Assembly: GCA_002306315.1 (NCBI GenBank)
Contig: DBRK01000032.1
Coordinates: forward strand, 1-23,918
Length of the DNA stretch: 23,918 nt
Direction of reading: 5' to 3'
Origin: Patescibacteria group bacterium UBA1370
Lineage (GTDB): Bacteria > Patescibacteriota > Microgenomatia > UBA1400 > PJMF01
Made by a program: the position numbers and the translations under genes. Of the stretch, positions 8,096-14,911 are shown in pieces; within the stretch, counting starts at the first letter, position 1, and each line of letters begins with the position of its first letter. The notes under the pieces are model-generated. The model worked only from the letters and a program-made list of their open reading frames with translations, had not been told where the DNA came from and made no database searches.

Positions 8096-8124
8096 AAAAA
8101 CCCCCAGAGAGAAATCTCTGGGGG
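8096..8124 (-). terminator. Perfect 10-bp hairpin with T-run on the minus strand
   Basis: CCCCCAGAGA (8101-8110), loop GAAA and TCTCTGGGGG (8115-8124) pair perfectly. A5 at 8096-8100 gives a terminator T-run only for leftward transcription, but no leftward gene is visible nearby. For rightward mRNA it is a GNRA-capped hairpin without U-run, in the 86-base gap between two repeat-protein genes. It could stabilise the upstream mRNA end or block antisense transcription. Confidence 0.6.
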
Positions 8125-8151
8125 CGCGCTTATCAGCAGTATAGCACAAAT

Positions 8152-10290
8152 ATGAAGCTTAGAAAAAAAACTCTGCCTATTTTGATTGGCATTTTTTTGC
8201 TTATCTGGGCCCAAACAGTCCCGGCTGCTTTGTTGTGGGCGGTAGAAGCTCCGGTTGCTAGTCAGAGTGCGGAGGTAGAAGCTGGGGAAATTGGAAATGG
8301 CGAGTCAACAGAGGAGGATAATGAACAGGAGGGGGCAGAGCCGAAGCAACAGTCAATAGATGAGGTAGATAACAATCAGCAAATAATTGAACAGGCAGAA
8401 GTTCCAGCTAACGCTTCCGCAGCCACCAATTCTGGGGAAATAGCCACAGCGACAGAATCCGCATTGCTCATTCAGGATATATCCCAGACATCAGAAGCAA
8501 CTGAAGCCGCGGTTTCCCAGAAAAAATCTGTTGATCTCAATCCTGATGAAGCTAAACCAGACACCACTGAGTCAAAAGACGATGAGCCAGACACAGCCGC
8601 AAACACCATTATCACCGGCGATGCAACTGCCTCCGCCATCTTGGTCAACGAAGCCAACACCACCATCATTGGAGAAGCACAAGCGTGGACGCTGGTGAAT
8701 TACGCACTTTCCGGAGAAACCGGAGATGAACTTGATTTAGATTTTTCTGACATCCGGATTAACTGCACGTCGGAGCAATTGCAAGCATGGCAAACATATT
8801 CTGAGGAAATGATTATTAACAATCAAGCTGTCACAGATACCGAGGCTGTAGCCAATTCTGAAACAGGCCACAATCAAGCAGGAGATTTAATTGTTACCGG
8901 TGATGCTGAGGCGAGCGCAGCGGTGGTGAATCTCATTAACACTACCTTGATTGGAGACTGTTGGTACTGGGGTATGATAAATCTTTTTGACCCCTACACC
9001 GGCGATATCATTTTGCCATATGAGAGCCAGTTTCTGGATGTGCCAGCTGCCAGCTCGCTTGCCTCTGTCAGCGAAAAGAGTATCTCAGTTACTAATGAAG
9101 CGGACGTCACCAATACAGCCAATCTGGAAGCGGAAACAGGTAGAAATGAGTTGATGAATGGGGGTACTGTCGAAACCGGCTCAGCTCAAACCTCGGCTCA
9201 AGTTGCCGACCAAATCAACACCACAGTAGTTGGTGATCGTTGGCTGCTGCTGGAAATTTTCAATCCCCAGTATTGGACGGGGGCGCTAAAAGGTCTAGTG
9301 GGGAATTTTTCGCAGACCGCCAACTCCCTTTTTCTCTGGTTACCACTTCCCGCAAGCAATGGCGGCAATCAGACAGCGGATTCAATCTGGTCTCATATAG
9401 CTGTTAATAATTATGCTGACGTTCGTACCACTACTTCGGTTTATGCCGGTACCGGAAATAATCTTGCTACTAACACCGATGCCGTTATTACCACTGGTGA
9501 TGCCTCCGCCCGCTCAGCGATAGTCAATCATATCAACACCACTTTGATCGGCAGCAACTGGTATTACATGGCTATTAATCTTTTTGACAACTTTAATGGC
9601 AACATCATTTTTCCTAGGGCAGACCTTGAGGTAGCCTTGGGAGCTGACTCGAAAACGGTTCAGTCGGGAGACGTCTTAGCCGTAGTTGTGCCAGTTCGCA
9701 ACAGCGGCTTGTTGGCAGCTGAGGATATTCAGGTAACCGTCACCCATCCAGAAACCCTCGAGTTGGTTGGATATTCAAATGGGTCAGGTCTAGCCGGCGG
9801 TGTTGTCAGCTGGTTGCTGCCGGTGTTGGATAAGGGAAAGGTCCAAGTATTAACCCTCTATTTTCAGGCAAGTGAGGTGGATAAGCCCGTAAAGGTGGTT
9901 CTGTCAGCCACCGCTGCTTCTGCCATCAAAGAAGACAACTACGTCAACAATAAGGACCAACTAAGCATCGCTGTCATACCGCCAGCGCCGGAAAGAGCAA
10001 CAACTAAGGACAGCAGTCGCGGTGGGATAGTTGCAGAAGAAACGACCGGATTACTAACAATGCAGCCGCAACCAACAAACAACCCCAGCGCTCTACCAGC
10101 CAGCCGGGTTTTGGGGGTGTTTGACACAGCTGATTCCCTGCCTGGGCTGCCTGAGGACGAGCAGAGAACAGTGCTGCAGTTTCCTCTTCGCGACATGTGT
10201 TTGCCTGATAAGCAGATATCACCGCAGGTTCTGGAAGCAGGCTGGATAGGCTTTTTCAAACGACTGTGGCTATTTCTCACCACCCTGTAA
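8152..10290 (+). CDS. Large secreted TGDA repeat protein with CARDB/DUF11-like domain
   Basis: The protein has 712 residues from the ATG at 8152, which begins a signal peptide (MKLRKKTLPILIGIFLLIWA). An upstream ATG at 8092 would run through the hairpin and is rejected. An acidic, Glu/Gln-rich region (40-150) comes first. Four repeat units follow (about 150-195, 239-290, 329-380, 433-488), each with TGxN, TGDAxAxAxVVN and INTTxIGxxW. Residues 490-608 form an Ig-like domain of the CARDB/DUF11 type (VPVRNSGLLAAEDIQVTV). The C terminus has RVLG (652-655), SLPGLPEDE and a final hydrophobic FFKRLWLFLTTL. It shares the TGDA signature with the two preceding genes and is likely part of the same surface structure. 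TATAGC lies 6 bases before the ATG, with no good -35. Confidence 0.7.
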   Translation: MKLRKKTLPILIGIFLLIWAQTVPAALLWAVEAPVASQSAEVEAGEIGNGESTEEDNEQEGAEPKQQSIDEVDNNQQIIEQAEVPANASAATNSGEIATATESALLIQDISQTSEATEAAVSQKKSVDLNPDEAKPDTTESKDDEPDTAANTIITGDATASAILVNEANTTIIGEAQAWTLVNYALSGETGDELDLDFSDIRINCTSEQLQAWQTYSEEMIINNQAVTDTEAVANSETGHNQAGDLIVTGDAEASAAVVNLINTTLIGDCWYWGMINLFDPYTGDIILPYESQFLDVPAASSLASVSEKSISVTNEADVTNTANLEAETGRNELMNGGTVETGSAQTSAQVADQINTTVVGDRWLLLEIFNPQYWTGALKGLVGNFSQTANSLFLWLPLPASNGGNQTADSIWSHIAVNNYADVRTTTSVYAGTGNNLATNTDAVITTGDASARSAIVNHINTTLIGSNWYYMAINLFDNFNGNIIFPRADLEVALGADSKTVQSGDVLAVVVPVRNSGLLAAEDIQVTVTHPETLELVGYSNGSGLAGGVVSWLLPVLDKGKVQVLTLYFQASEVDKPVKVVLSATAASAIKEDNYVNNKDQLSIAVIPPAPERATTKDSSRGGIVAEETTGLLTMQPQPTNNPSALPASRVLGVFDTADSLPGLPEDEQRTVLQFPLRDMCLPDKQISPQVLEAGWIGFFKRLWLFLTTL

Positions 10291-10385
10291 CAGCTGTCGC
10301 TCTTACTCTATTGTTACCGTTTTCTTGTTGCTTTTAGCTTTCCATATCCTTAAATAGCGTTCTTACTGAGAAAGGAAAGTGAAAT

Positions 10386-10733
10386 ATGACAATGCAGCAG
10401 AGGCTCTATCAGCAGGTTCAGGAAGTACTTGAAAACGATCCTCGGGTTGATGCCAGAAAAGTCAAGGTGACGGTGGCGGGCAGCGTAGTCTTTTTGTCCG
10501 GCCGGGTGCCTTCATATGCCAGTATCAGTGTCGCCGAGCACATTGTCAGAAAAATCCCCGGTGTCACTGAGGTTCGGAACTTGCTGTTAAGCCAATTTAC
10601 GCCCTTATTTGCATTGCCAGAAGACAAAGTTATTAGTGCCGATTTGGAGCGCAGTTACAGATGGGACGCTGGCCAGCGCCGAGTAATTGGTTTGCAGGAT
10701 AACTTAGCTAGCGGCAAAGATGGCGCAGACTAA
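10386..10733 (+). CDS. BON-domain protein
   Basis: This 115-residue protein carries a BON domain at about residues 5-70: QQRLYQQVQEVLENDPRVDARKV, then VFLSGRVPSYASISVAEHIVRKIPGVTEVRNLL, the usual alpha-beta-beta-alpha-beta pattern ending in G-V-xx-V-xN. BON domains bind phospholipid or other envelope surfaces and are common in osmotic-stress proteins such as OsmY. No signal peptide is seen, so this copy is probably cytosolic. AAAGGAAAG precedes the ATG by about 7 bases. Its 3' end overlaps the leftward 10730-10981 gene by 4 bases, tail to tail. Confidence 0.8.
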   Translation: MTMQQRLYQQVQEVLENDPRVDARKVKVTVAGSVVFLSGRVPSYASISVAEHIVRKIPGVTEVRNLLLSQFTPLFALPEDKVISADLERSYRWDAGQRRVIGLQDNLASGKDGAD

Positions 10734-10981
10734 TTTCTTAGAGAAGAAAGAAATACACTCATTTTTTGTCTGATCCGGCGGATAGTTTCCGGTTGTTCCT
10801 GAGATGGTATGGGCAGTACGTCGAGGATTAATTCCACGTCTTCTTCGGAGATGACAAGGTTGGCATCTTGCCCGGTTGGAGCAAATTTGTTCACCAGCAG
10901 TTCATCGGCGCCCGAATCAGCGAGGAGCTGATGGAGGTACTTGAGTTCAGAGTCGGTTAAGGAAATGGAGCCGCGGTTCAT
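10730..10981 (-). CDS. Small protein of unknown function
   Basis: The protein has 83 residues from the ATG at 10981. It is acidic and apparently all-helical, with no signal or membrane segment, and ends in a basic/hydrophobic helix (IRRIRQKMSVFLSSLRN). I do not recognise the family. TACAAT (10993-10988) ends 6 bases before the ATG, the leaderless arrangement repeated in this window; a TTG five codons upstream would lie inside this promoter. The gene is isolated: terminator upstream, tail-to-tail overlap with the BON gene downstream. Confidence 0.6.
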   Translation of the reverse strand: MNRGSISLTDSELKYLHQLLADSGADELLVNKFAPTGQDANLVISEEDVELILDVLPIPSQEQPETIRRIRQKMSVFLSSLRN

Positions 10982-11001
10982 ATTTACATTGTACAATACC
11001 T

Positions 11002-11037
11002 AACAAAAACAGCCGGCTTTTGACCGGCTGTTCGTTT
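11002..11037. terminator. Intrinsic terminator after the dsbA-like gene
   Basis: AACAGCCGG (11008-11016) pairs with CCGGCTGTT (11024-11032) around a 7-base loop. The minus strand has a TTTTTG run after the stem, ending the leftward dsbA-like transcript. On the plus strand TTCGTTTT follows, so it may also act weakly rightward. Confidence 0.85.
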
Positions 11038-11053
11038 TCAATCTCGCAACACT

Positions 11054-11839
11054 TTACAAGTATTGATCAATCATTGGCTTGACTTGTTCAAATGGCAACG
11101 CGCCGGGAATGAGTTCCTGGGCGCCATCAGAGGTGACAATGAATGTGCCTGGGGTGCCTGTTACACCGGCAGCACTGCCTTCGTTCATGTCTGTGTCAAC
11201 AATGCTGGCTACATCACCGGCATCGACACAACTCTTGACTTCGTCTGCATTCACGCCGCTGGCAGCAATTGCCGCATCAATGGCAGCGGGAGTGAGTGTG
11301 CCGCCCAGTTGTGAATTCTGGTTGAAGGCTTCGTCCGCGAACTTCCAGAATGCGTTATTGCCGCCGAGTTTGGCTACACACTCAGAAGTGATAGCTGCCG
11401 GTCTGGCATTCGGATGGAAGCTAAGCGGGAAATGGCGGTAAACCCAAGCGACATCATCACCATACTCTTCCATAATCTGTTGCATGGTGGGATGGAAACG
11501 CTGGCAGAATGGACACTCGAAATCTGAGTACTCAACCAGTACAATTTTGGCATTAGGATTGCCGATGATGTGGTCATCGCTGTCCACTTCCGGCAGGCTG
11601 GCCAATTGCGCTTCAGTCGGGCCGGTAGGGCCGGCTGGCTGTGGCACGGTTGTGTCGCCGGCAACAGCATTATTGGCAGTGGTACCGCGGCCGCCGCGGA
11701 GCATTTGGTTCTCTGTCCAGAGCGAGCCGGTGACCACACCACCCGCAAAGAAGAGGAGGACGAGCACTATGATCACAAAATTGTTAGCTACAAACCCCAA
11801 AAACGCCTGGAGTGAGTATGGGTTATTAGCTTGCGCCAT
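11054..11839 (-). CDS. Membrane-anchored DsbA-family thiol-disulfide oxidoreductase
   Basis: This 261-residue protein has one N-terminal membrane segment (about 18-40), a Pro/Thr-rich spacer (50-80) and a DsbA-type thioredoxin domain (88-261). The active site is C109-P-F-C112 in EYSDFECPFCQRFHP and the cis-proline is in TGTPGTF (Pro230). Cys154 and Cys204 may form a second disulfide. Such proteins oxidise or isomerise disulfides in exported proteins. The cysteine-rich surface protein at 3160-4221 and the pilin are plausible clients, an inference. AAGGA lies 5 bases before the ATG. A strong promoter sits inside the end of the upstream blaI-like gene, with an inverted repeat over its -10 box. 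Confidence 0.92.
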   Translation of the reverse strand: MAQANNPYSLQAFLGFVANNFVIIVLVLLFFAGGVVTGSLWTENQMLRGGRGTTANNAVAGDTTVPQPAGPTGPTEAQLASLPEVDSDDHIIGNPNAKIVLVEYSDFECPFCQRFHPTMQQIMEEYGDDVAWVYRHFPLSFHPNARPAAITSECVAKLGGNNAFWKFADEAFNQNSQLGGTLTPAAIDAAIAASGVNADEVKSCVDAGDVASIVDTDMNEGSAAGVTGTPGTFIVTSDGAQELIPGALPFEQVKPMIDQYL

Positions 11840-11869
11840 CTTAATCCTTACTTAAAAGCTTAATACAGT

Positions 11870-11905
11870 ACTACGAAGTGTAGTGTACTTAATTAGAGGT
11901 GTCAA
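11870..11905 (-). promoter_or_regulatory. Promoter of the dsbA-like gene with candidate BlaI-type operator
   Basis: On the minus strand the -35 is a perfect TTGACA (11905-11900), the spacer is 17 bases and the -10 is TACACT (11882-11877). An inverted repeat ACTAC-N5-GTAGT (11870-11884) covers the whole -10. Its CTAC/GTAG half-sites match those at the regulator's own promoter (12256-12268). The promoter overlaps the 3' end of the regulator gene. Confidence 0.65.
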
Positions 11906-12254
11906 CCTTTTTTTCTGAAGCTGCCATTTTTTTGGCTTCGCATACAAAGGCATTAATTGCCTCCGGTCCAAACCGGTCGGCGAAATTTTGAATTACCTGC
12001 CTGGCTTGCTCATGAATAAAAGCTTTCTTGGGTTCTGCCGTGGTGTAATAGTAGCAGCGGCCTTCTTTAGCCCGCTTGAGTACGCCCTTTTCTACCAGCC
12101 GACTCATGATGGTCATAACGGTGGTGTAAGCCAGATTTTTTGTCGGACAGGAGTTGAGACTCAATAACACGTCCTGGACAGAGGCGCGCTGTTTTTTCCA
12201 GACTACTTGCAGGGTATCCCTTTCTAAGGGACCGAGGGCATAGGGGCTTGACAT
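11889..12254 (-). CDS. BlaI/MecI/CopY-family transcriptional repressor
   Basis: The protein has 121 residues from the ATG at 12254, the usual length of the family; an alternative start 12 codons upstream would lie beyond the predicted promoter. It has a winged helix: LGPLERDTLQVVW, ASVQDVLLSL, LAYTTVMTIMSRLVEKGVLKRAKEGRCYYY, with the typical recognition helix AYTTVMT. The C-terminal half is a helical dimerisation region. Family members repress their targets and are relieved by BlaR/MecR proteolysis or by copper; no sensor gene is visible nearby. The context points to control of itself and the dsbA-like gene, since similar inverted repeats cover both -10 boxes. Confidence 0.85.
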   Translation of the reverse strand: MSSPYALGPLERDTLQVVWKKQRASVQDVLLSLNSCPTKNLAYTTVMTIMSRLVEKGVLKRAKEGRCYYYTTAEPKKAFIHEQARQVIQNFADRFGPEAINAFVCEAKKMAASEKKVDTSN

Positions 12255-12255
12255 A

Positions 12256-12290
12256 CTACAGATTGTAGGTATTTCATCATAAAGCTGCAA
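12256..12290 (-). promoter_or_regulatory. Promoter and operator of the blaI-like gene
   Basis: On the minus strand TTGCAG (12290-12285), a 17-base spacer and TACAAT (12267-12262) are followed 7 bases later by the ATG at 12254, implying a leaderless mRNA. The perfect inverted repeat CTACA-N3-TGTAG (12256-12268) covers the -10 and ends just before the start codon. Binding there would block both initiation and access to the start. Confidence 0.7.
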
Positions 12291-12292
12291 GG

Positions 12293-12341
12293 GTTAGGTC
12301 TGATATCTGGCAAGTTAGGGTTGCATTAGGGTTTCGTTAGG
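12293..12341 (+). repeat. Helically phased GTTAGG direct repeats at the lexA promoter
   Basis: GTTAGG occurs at 12293, 12314 and 12336, and ATTAGG at 12325. The spacings are 21, 11 and 11 bases, so all four face roughly the same side of the DNA. The last three form tandem 11-base units spanning the -35 box and spacer of the lexA promoter. The 11-base period equals that of direct-repeat LexA sites (GTTC-N7-GTTC in Alphaproteobacteria) and of OmpR/PhoB-type sites. Confidence 0.65.
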
Positions 12342-12349
12342 TATATAAT
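12321..12349 (+). promoter_or_regulatory. lexA promoter (leaderless type)
   Basis: TTGCAT (12321-12326), a 17-base spacer and a perfect TATAAT (12344-12349) are followed by 6 bases and the ATG at 12356. There is no room for a Shine-Dalgarno sequence. Confidence 0.8.
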
Positions 12350-12355
12350 GAAAGT

Positions 12356-12979
12356 ATGACTATCCAGGCACTCAGCCCGAGACAGCAGCAAATTCTTGAT
12401 TTTATCAGGAAATATACTGGGCAGCATAATACTTCTCCGTCCTTGGCAGAAATTGCTGCTGCTATCCGGGTGACTACCAAAGCCACTGTGGCCGAACATC
12501 TCGGCGCTTTGGAAAAAAAGGGCTATATCCGCCGTATTCCCGGTGCTTACCGGGGCATTATTTTGACTGAAGAAGATGAAGGCACAGTGGAGCTGCCCTT
12601 AGTTGAGGTGCCTCTCAAAGGCATGGTGGCTGCCGGTGCTCCGATTGAGGCTTTAAGCATGGAAGAAACAGTCAAGGTCCCCCGCAAGTTGGTTCCTCAT
12701 GCCAACCGTGAATATTTTGCTTTGCAGGTGACTGGCAATTCGATGGTGGAAGACGGCATTTATGATGGAGAAATTGCCATTATCGAGTCCCGCAACTGGG
12801 CTGACAACGGTGATCTGGTGGTAGCTCAAGATGAAAACAATAATGTCACTCTTAAATACTTTTATCGTGAAAACAACCGCATCCGCCTGGAGCCGCGCAA
12901 CAGCCGCTACCGGCCGATTTATCCCAATGAGTGCTACATTCTAGGTTTATTCCGTGGTATCACCACTGCCGTGGAATAA
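12356..12979 (+). CDS. lexA: LexA repressor, SOS regulator
   Basis: The 207 residues match the usual LexA length. The N-terminal winged helix covers 1-70 (LSPRQQQILDFIRKY, SPSLAEIAAAIRV, ATVAEHLGALEKKGYI). The self-cleavage site is Ala93-Gly94 in GMVAAGAP, with catalytic Ser129 in GNSMVEDG and Lys167 in VTLKYF, so it should be RecA-responsive. The recognition-helix sequence VTTKATVAEHL differs from the E. coli type, in line with the absence here of CTGT-N8-ACAG or GAAC-N4-GTTC sites. The GTTAGG repeats in its promoter are the best candidate operator. It is followed on the same strand by a small gene and a Y-family polymerase, forming a mutagenesis cassette, and is divergent from the blaI-like gene. 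Confidence 0.95.
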   Translation: MTIQALSPRQQQILDFIRKYTGQHNTSPSLAEIAAAIRVTTKATVAEHLGALEKKGYIRRIPGAYRGIILTEEDEGTVELPLVEVPLKGMVAAGAPIEALSMEETVKVPRKLVPHANREYFALQVTGNSMVEDGIYDGEIAIIESRNWADNGDLVVAQDENNNVTLKYFYRENNRIRLEPRNSRYRPIYPNECYILGLFRGITTAVE

Positions 12980-13058
12980 TTGTGTCGCTGGGGCAGCTGG
13001 CTGCCGGCGCCGCCAATAACAGAGCAGACAAAGAATGCTAGGAGAAAGGAGTGGGCAG

Positions 13059-13304
13059 ATGTTTACCAAAATCAATGAAAAAATTGCTGTTGTTGGTACT
13101 TACAATGATTCCACTTTTATCCCCAAAAAATTTCTTTGGCGCGATCGCATCCTTAAGGTTGACGAACTCACCTTTGTTACCGACACTCAAGACGGCGGCA
13201 TCAAAAACCGCATCTATAGCGTGGTCAGTGCCGGCAATGTTTACCGGCTGCTTTTTAACCGCGAAACCGAAGAGTGGTTGATAGCCGAGGTGTTCTGTGA
13301 CTAA
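13059..13304 (+). CDS. Small DUF6504-like protein preceding the Y-family polymerase
   Basis: The protein has 81 residues from the ATG at 13059, which has AAAGGAG about 8 bases upstream; an earlier ATG at 13035 is less well placed. The sequence (PKKFLWRDRILKVDELTF, then YSVVSAGNVYRLLFNRETEEWLIAEVF) resembles the small DUF6504-type beta-rich proteins found beside ImuB/Y-family polymerases in Actinobacteria. This assignment is from memory of the pattern and is moderate. It overlaps the polymerase gene by 8 bases, and GAGGTG within its last codons serves as the polymerase's ribosome-binding site, so the two are translationally coupled. It may be a polymerase accessory factor. Confidence 0.7.
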   Translation: MFTKINEKIAVVGTYNDSTFIPKKFLWRDRILKVDELTFVTDTQDGGIKNRIYSVVSAGNVYRLLFNRETEEWLIAEVFCD

Positions 13305-14562
13305 TCAGGTTTCAGCCAGTGCCGGCGGCTTATGGCTGCATGTTGATATCAATTCCTATTTTGCCACCCTTTTGCAGCAAGAAGTTCCCAGTCTGCGCGG
13401 CAAACCCATCGCCGTGGTCAAAGATGCCGGCCGTACCTGCGTCATTGCTGCCTCCAAAGAAGCCAAGCTCTATGGAGTCAGAACCGGATCGCGCCTGCAT
13501 GAAGCCCGGCAACGCTGCCCGGAAATTTTGGCTTTGCCGGCCAATTTCAGCCAGTATCTTTCGGCCACCAAGCAGCTTAAGACCCTCTTTGAGTCACTGG
13601 CGCCTGATGTGGAAATTTTTTCCCTTGATGAGGCGTTTATTTGGCATTATCCCTTGCGCCGCCTTTACCCCGATCCTTTGGTTTTTGGCACAATTATTCA
13701 AAACCGGATTAGGCAAGTGTTGGGCAGTTGGGTCAGCGCCAATGTCGGCATCGGCCCCAACCGTTTTTTAGCCAAGGTCAGCAGTGAAACTTCACCCAAA
13801 GGCAGTGTCAGCCTGGTGAATGAAGATAACCGCGATGCCCTGTTGGCCTCGGTTTCGTTTGCGGATGTTTGCGGTATCGGGCCGCGGCTGGAGCGGCGGC
13901 TGCGGCGGATTGGGGTGACTGTGCCTTACCAGCTGAATTTTATTGAAGATGTGGTTTTGGAGCGGTTTTTTGGTCCTTATTGGTCTAAGCAGCTCAGGAA
14001 AATGGGCCAGGGCGAGGAGCCGGATTTGCTGCAGCGCATTGATGCCCTGGAGCACATGAAGAGTGTCGGACGCTCAATCACCGGTTACCACCTTTGCGAT
14101 GATGAGGCCATCATCCGCCGGGTGTTTTATAACTTGGTAGCCGAAGTTATTTACAAGGTCCGCAAGATGAATTTAGCCGGCCGGTTGGTCAGTGTGGCAC
14201 TGATGGGCCACAGCGGCTTGTATTGGAGCGACCATGTGACCCTGAAGCGCTATATCCGCCATACTTCGGAGATGTTTGACATTGTTTATCGGCAGCTTTA
14301 CCGGAGCTGGGAGAGGGATTTTCCCATCATTAAGTTTATGGTTCGCTTGAGTTTGCTTAAACCCTGGGATGAAACGCCCAAAGAGTGGTTTCCCGATTGG
14401 TGGCAACAGGAAAAAATCGCCGTCGCCATCGACAAACTTACCACAAAATATGGTTTGTTTACGGTGACCTCCGGGGTTTTTGCCGGGACGGGCAAGGAAG
14501 CAATTATCAGGCCGGAAGTGACCGGTTTCTTAGGGGACAAGAATTTTCAGTTTATGGAGTAA
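13297..14562 (+). CDS. Y-family (DinB/ImuB-like) translesion DNA polymerase
   Basis: The protein has 421 residues from the GTG at 13297, preceded by GAGGTG at 5 bases. The catalytic acids are present: Asp17 in LHVDINSYFA, and Asp111-Glu112 in IFSLDEAFI. The steric-gate aromatic is at Tyr21/Phe22. VGIGPNRFLAKVSSETSPKG (150-169) and the helix-hairpin-helix VCGIGPRLERRLRRIGV (191-207) follow, then the little-finger domain (about 255-375). The intact triad argues for an active polymerase rather than a catalytically dead ImuB. It is placed behind lexA and a small accessory gene, so SOS induction is likely. No canonical beta-clamp motif was identified with confidence. It could be named DNA polymerase IV. 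Confidence 0.92.
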   Translation: MTNQVSASAGGLWLHVDINSYFATLLQQEVPSLRGKPIAVVKDAGRTCVIAASKEAKLYGVRTGSRLHEARQRCPEILALPANFSQYLSATKQLKTLFESLAPDVEIFSLDEAFIWHYPLRRLYPDPLVFGTIIQNRIRQVLGSWVSANVGIGPNRFLAKVSSETSPKGSVSLVNEDNRDALLASVSFADVCGIGPRLERRLRRIGVTVPYQLNFIEDVVLERFFGPYWSKQLRKMGQGEEPDLLQRIDALEHMKSVGRSITGYHLCDDEAIIRRVFYNLVAEVIYKVRKMNLAGRLVSVALMGHSGLYWSDHVTLKRYIRHTSEMFDIVYRQLYRSWERDFPIIKFMVRLSLLKPWDETPKEWFPDWWQQEKIAVAIDKLTTKYGLFTVTSGVFAGTGKEAIIRPEVTGFLGDKNFQFME

Positions 14563-14596
14563 CAGAAGTTGCAGGCGGATGCTAAATAGAGCCAAG

Positions 14597-14851
14597 TTAG
14601 CGCCGGCGTTTCTTGGAAAATTTGCTCAAACCAATCTGGATGATGGGCCAAACCGCAATCAAGCCTTTGAGCGTGTTGGAATTAAAGAGAGAAGTGGTAA
14701 AGCTGACCAGGCTACTGCGCTTAATTTCTTCTTTGATTTTCTTGATGCGCTTATAGAGGATAAATACGGTGATGAGGAGGCCAATGAGAATCAGTGTCCA
14801 GATGATGATGTAGGCGATGCCCAGTGTGTAAAACCATTCTTCTAAAGTCAT
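14597..14851 (-). CDS. Small single-span membrane protein, unknown
   Basis: The protein has 84 residues from the ATG at 14851, which has AAAGG six bases upstream; a TTG nine codons earlier does not. One strong membrane segment (about 8-33) is followed by a Lys-rich amphipathic helix (KRIKKIKEEIKR). A moderately hydrophobic stretch (62-76) and a terminal basic cluster (KKRRR) end the protein. The family is not recognised. It lies tail to tail with the polymerase gene and downstream of the Crp-like gene on the same strand, 60 bases away. Confidence 0.6.
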   Translation of the reverse strand: MTLEEWFYTLGIAYIIIWTLILIGLLITVFILYKRIKKIKEEIKRSSLVSFTTSLFNSNTLKGLIAVWPIIQIGLSKFSKKRRR

Positions 14852-14911
14852 AACAAGCCTTTGCGCTGTCTTGTTCAATTATGCCTTATACCAAGCAGCG
14901 CTGCAAGGCTG

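Noticed and set aside
8092..8151. Upstream ATG for the large TGDA repeat protein
   Set aside because: It would translate through the perfect hairpin and put 20 polar residues before a complete signal peptide.
5320..10290. Repeats in the surface genes considered as a CRISPR array or tandem DNA repeat
   Set aside because: The repetition is at protein level with diverged DNA, units of 80-95 codons and no uniform spacers.
12980..13058. GGCAGC-TG-GCTGCC inverted repeat after lexA as a terminator
   Set aside because: The loop would be only two bases and no T-run follows; the downstream gene seems to belong to the same operon.
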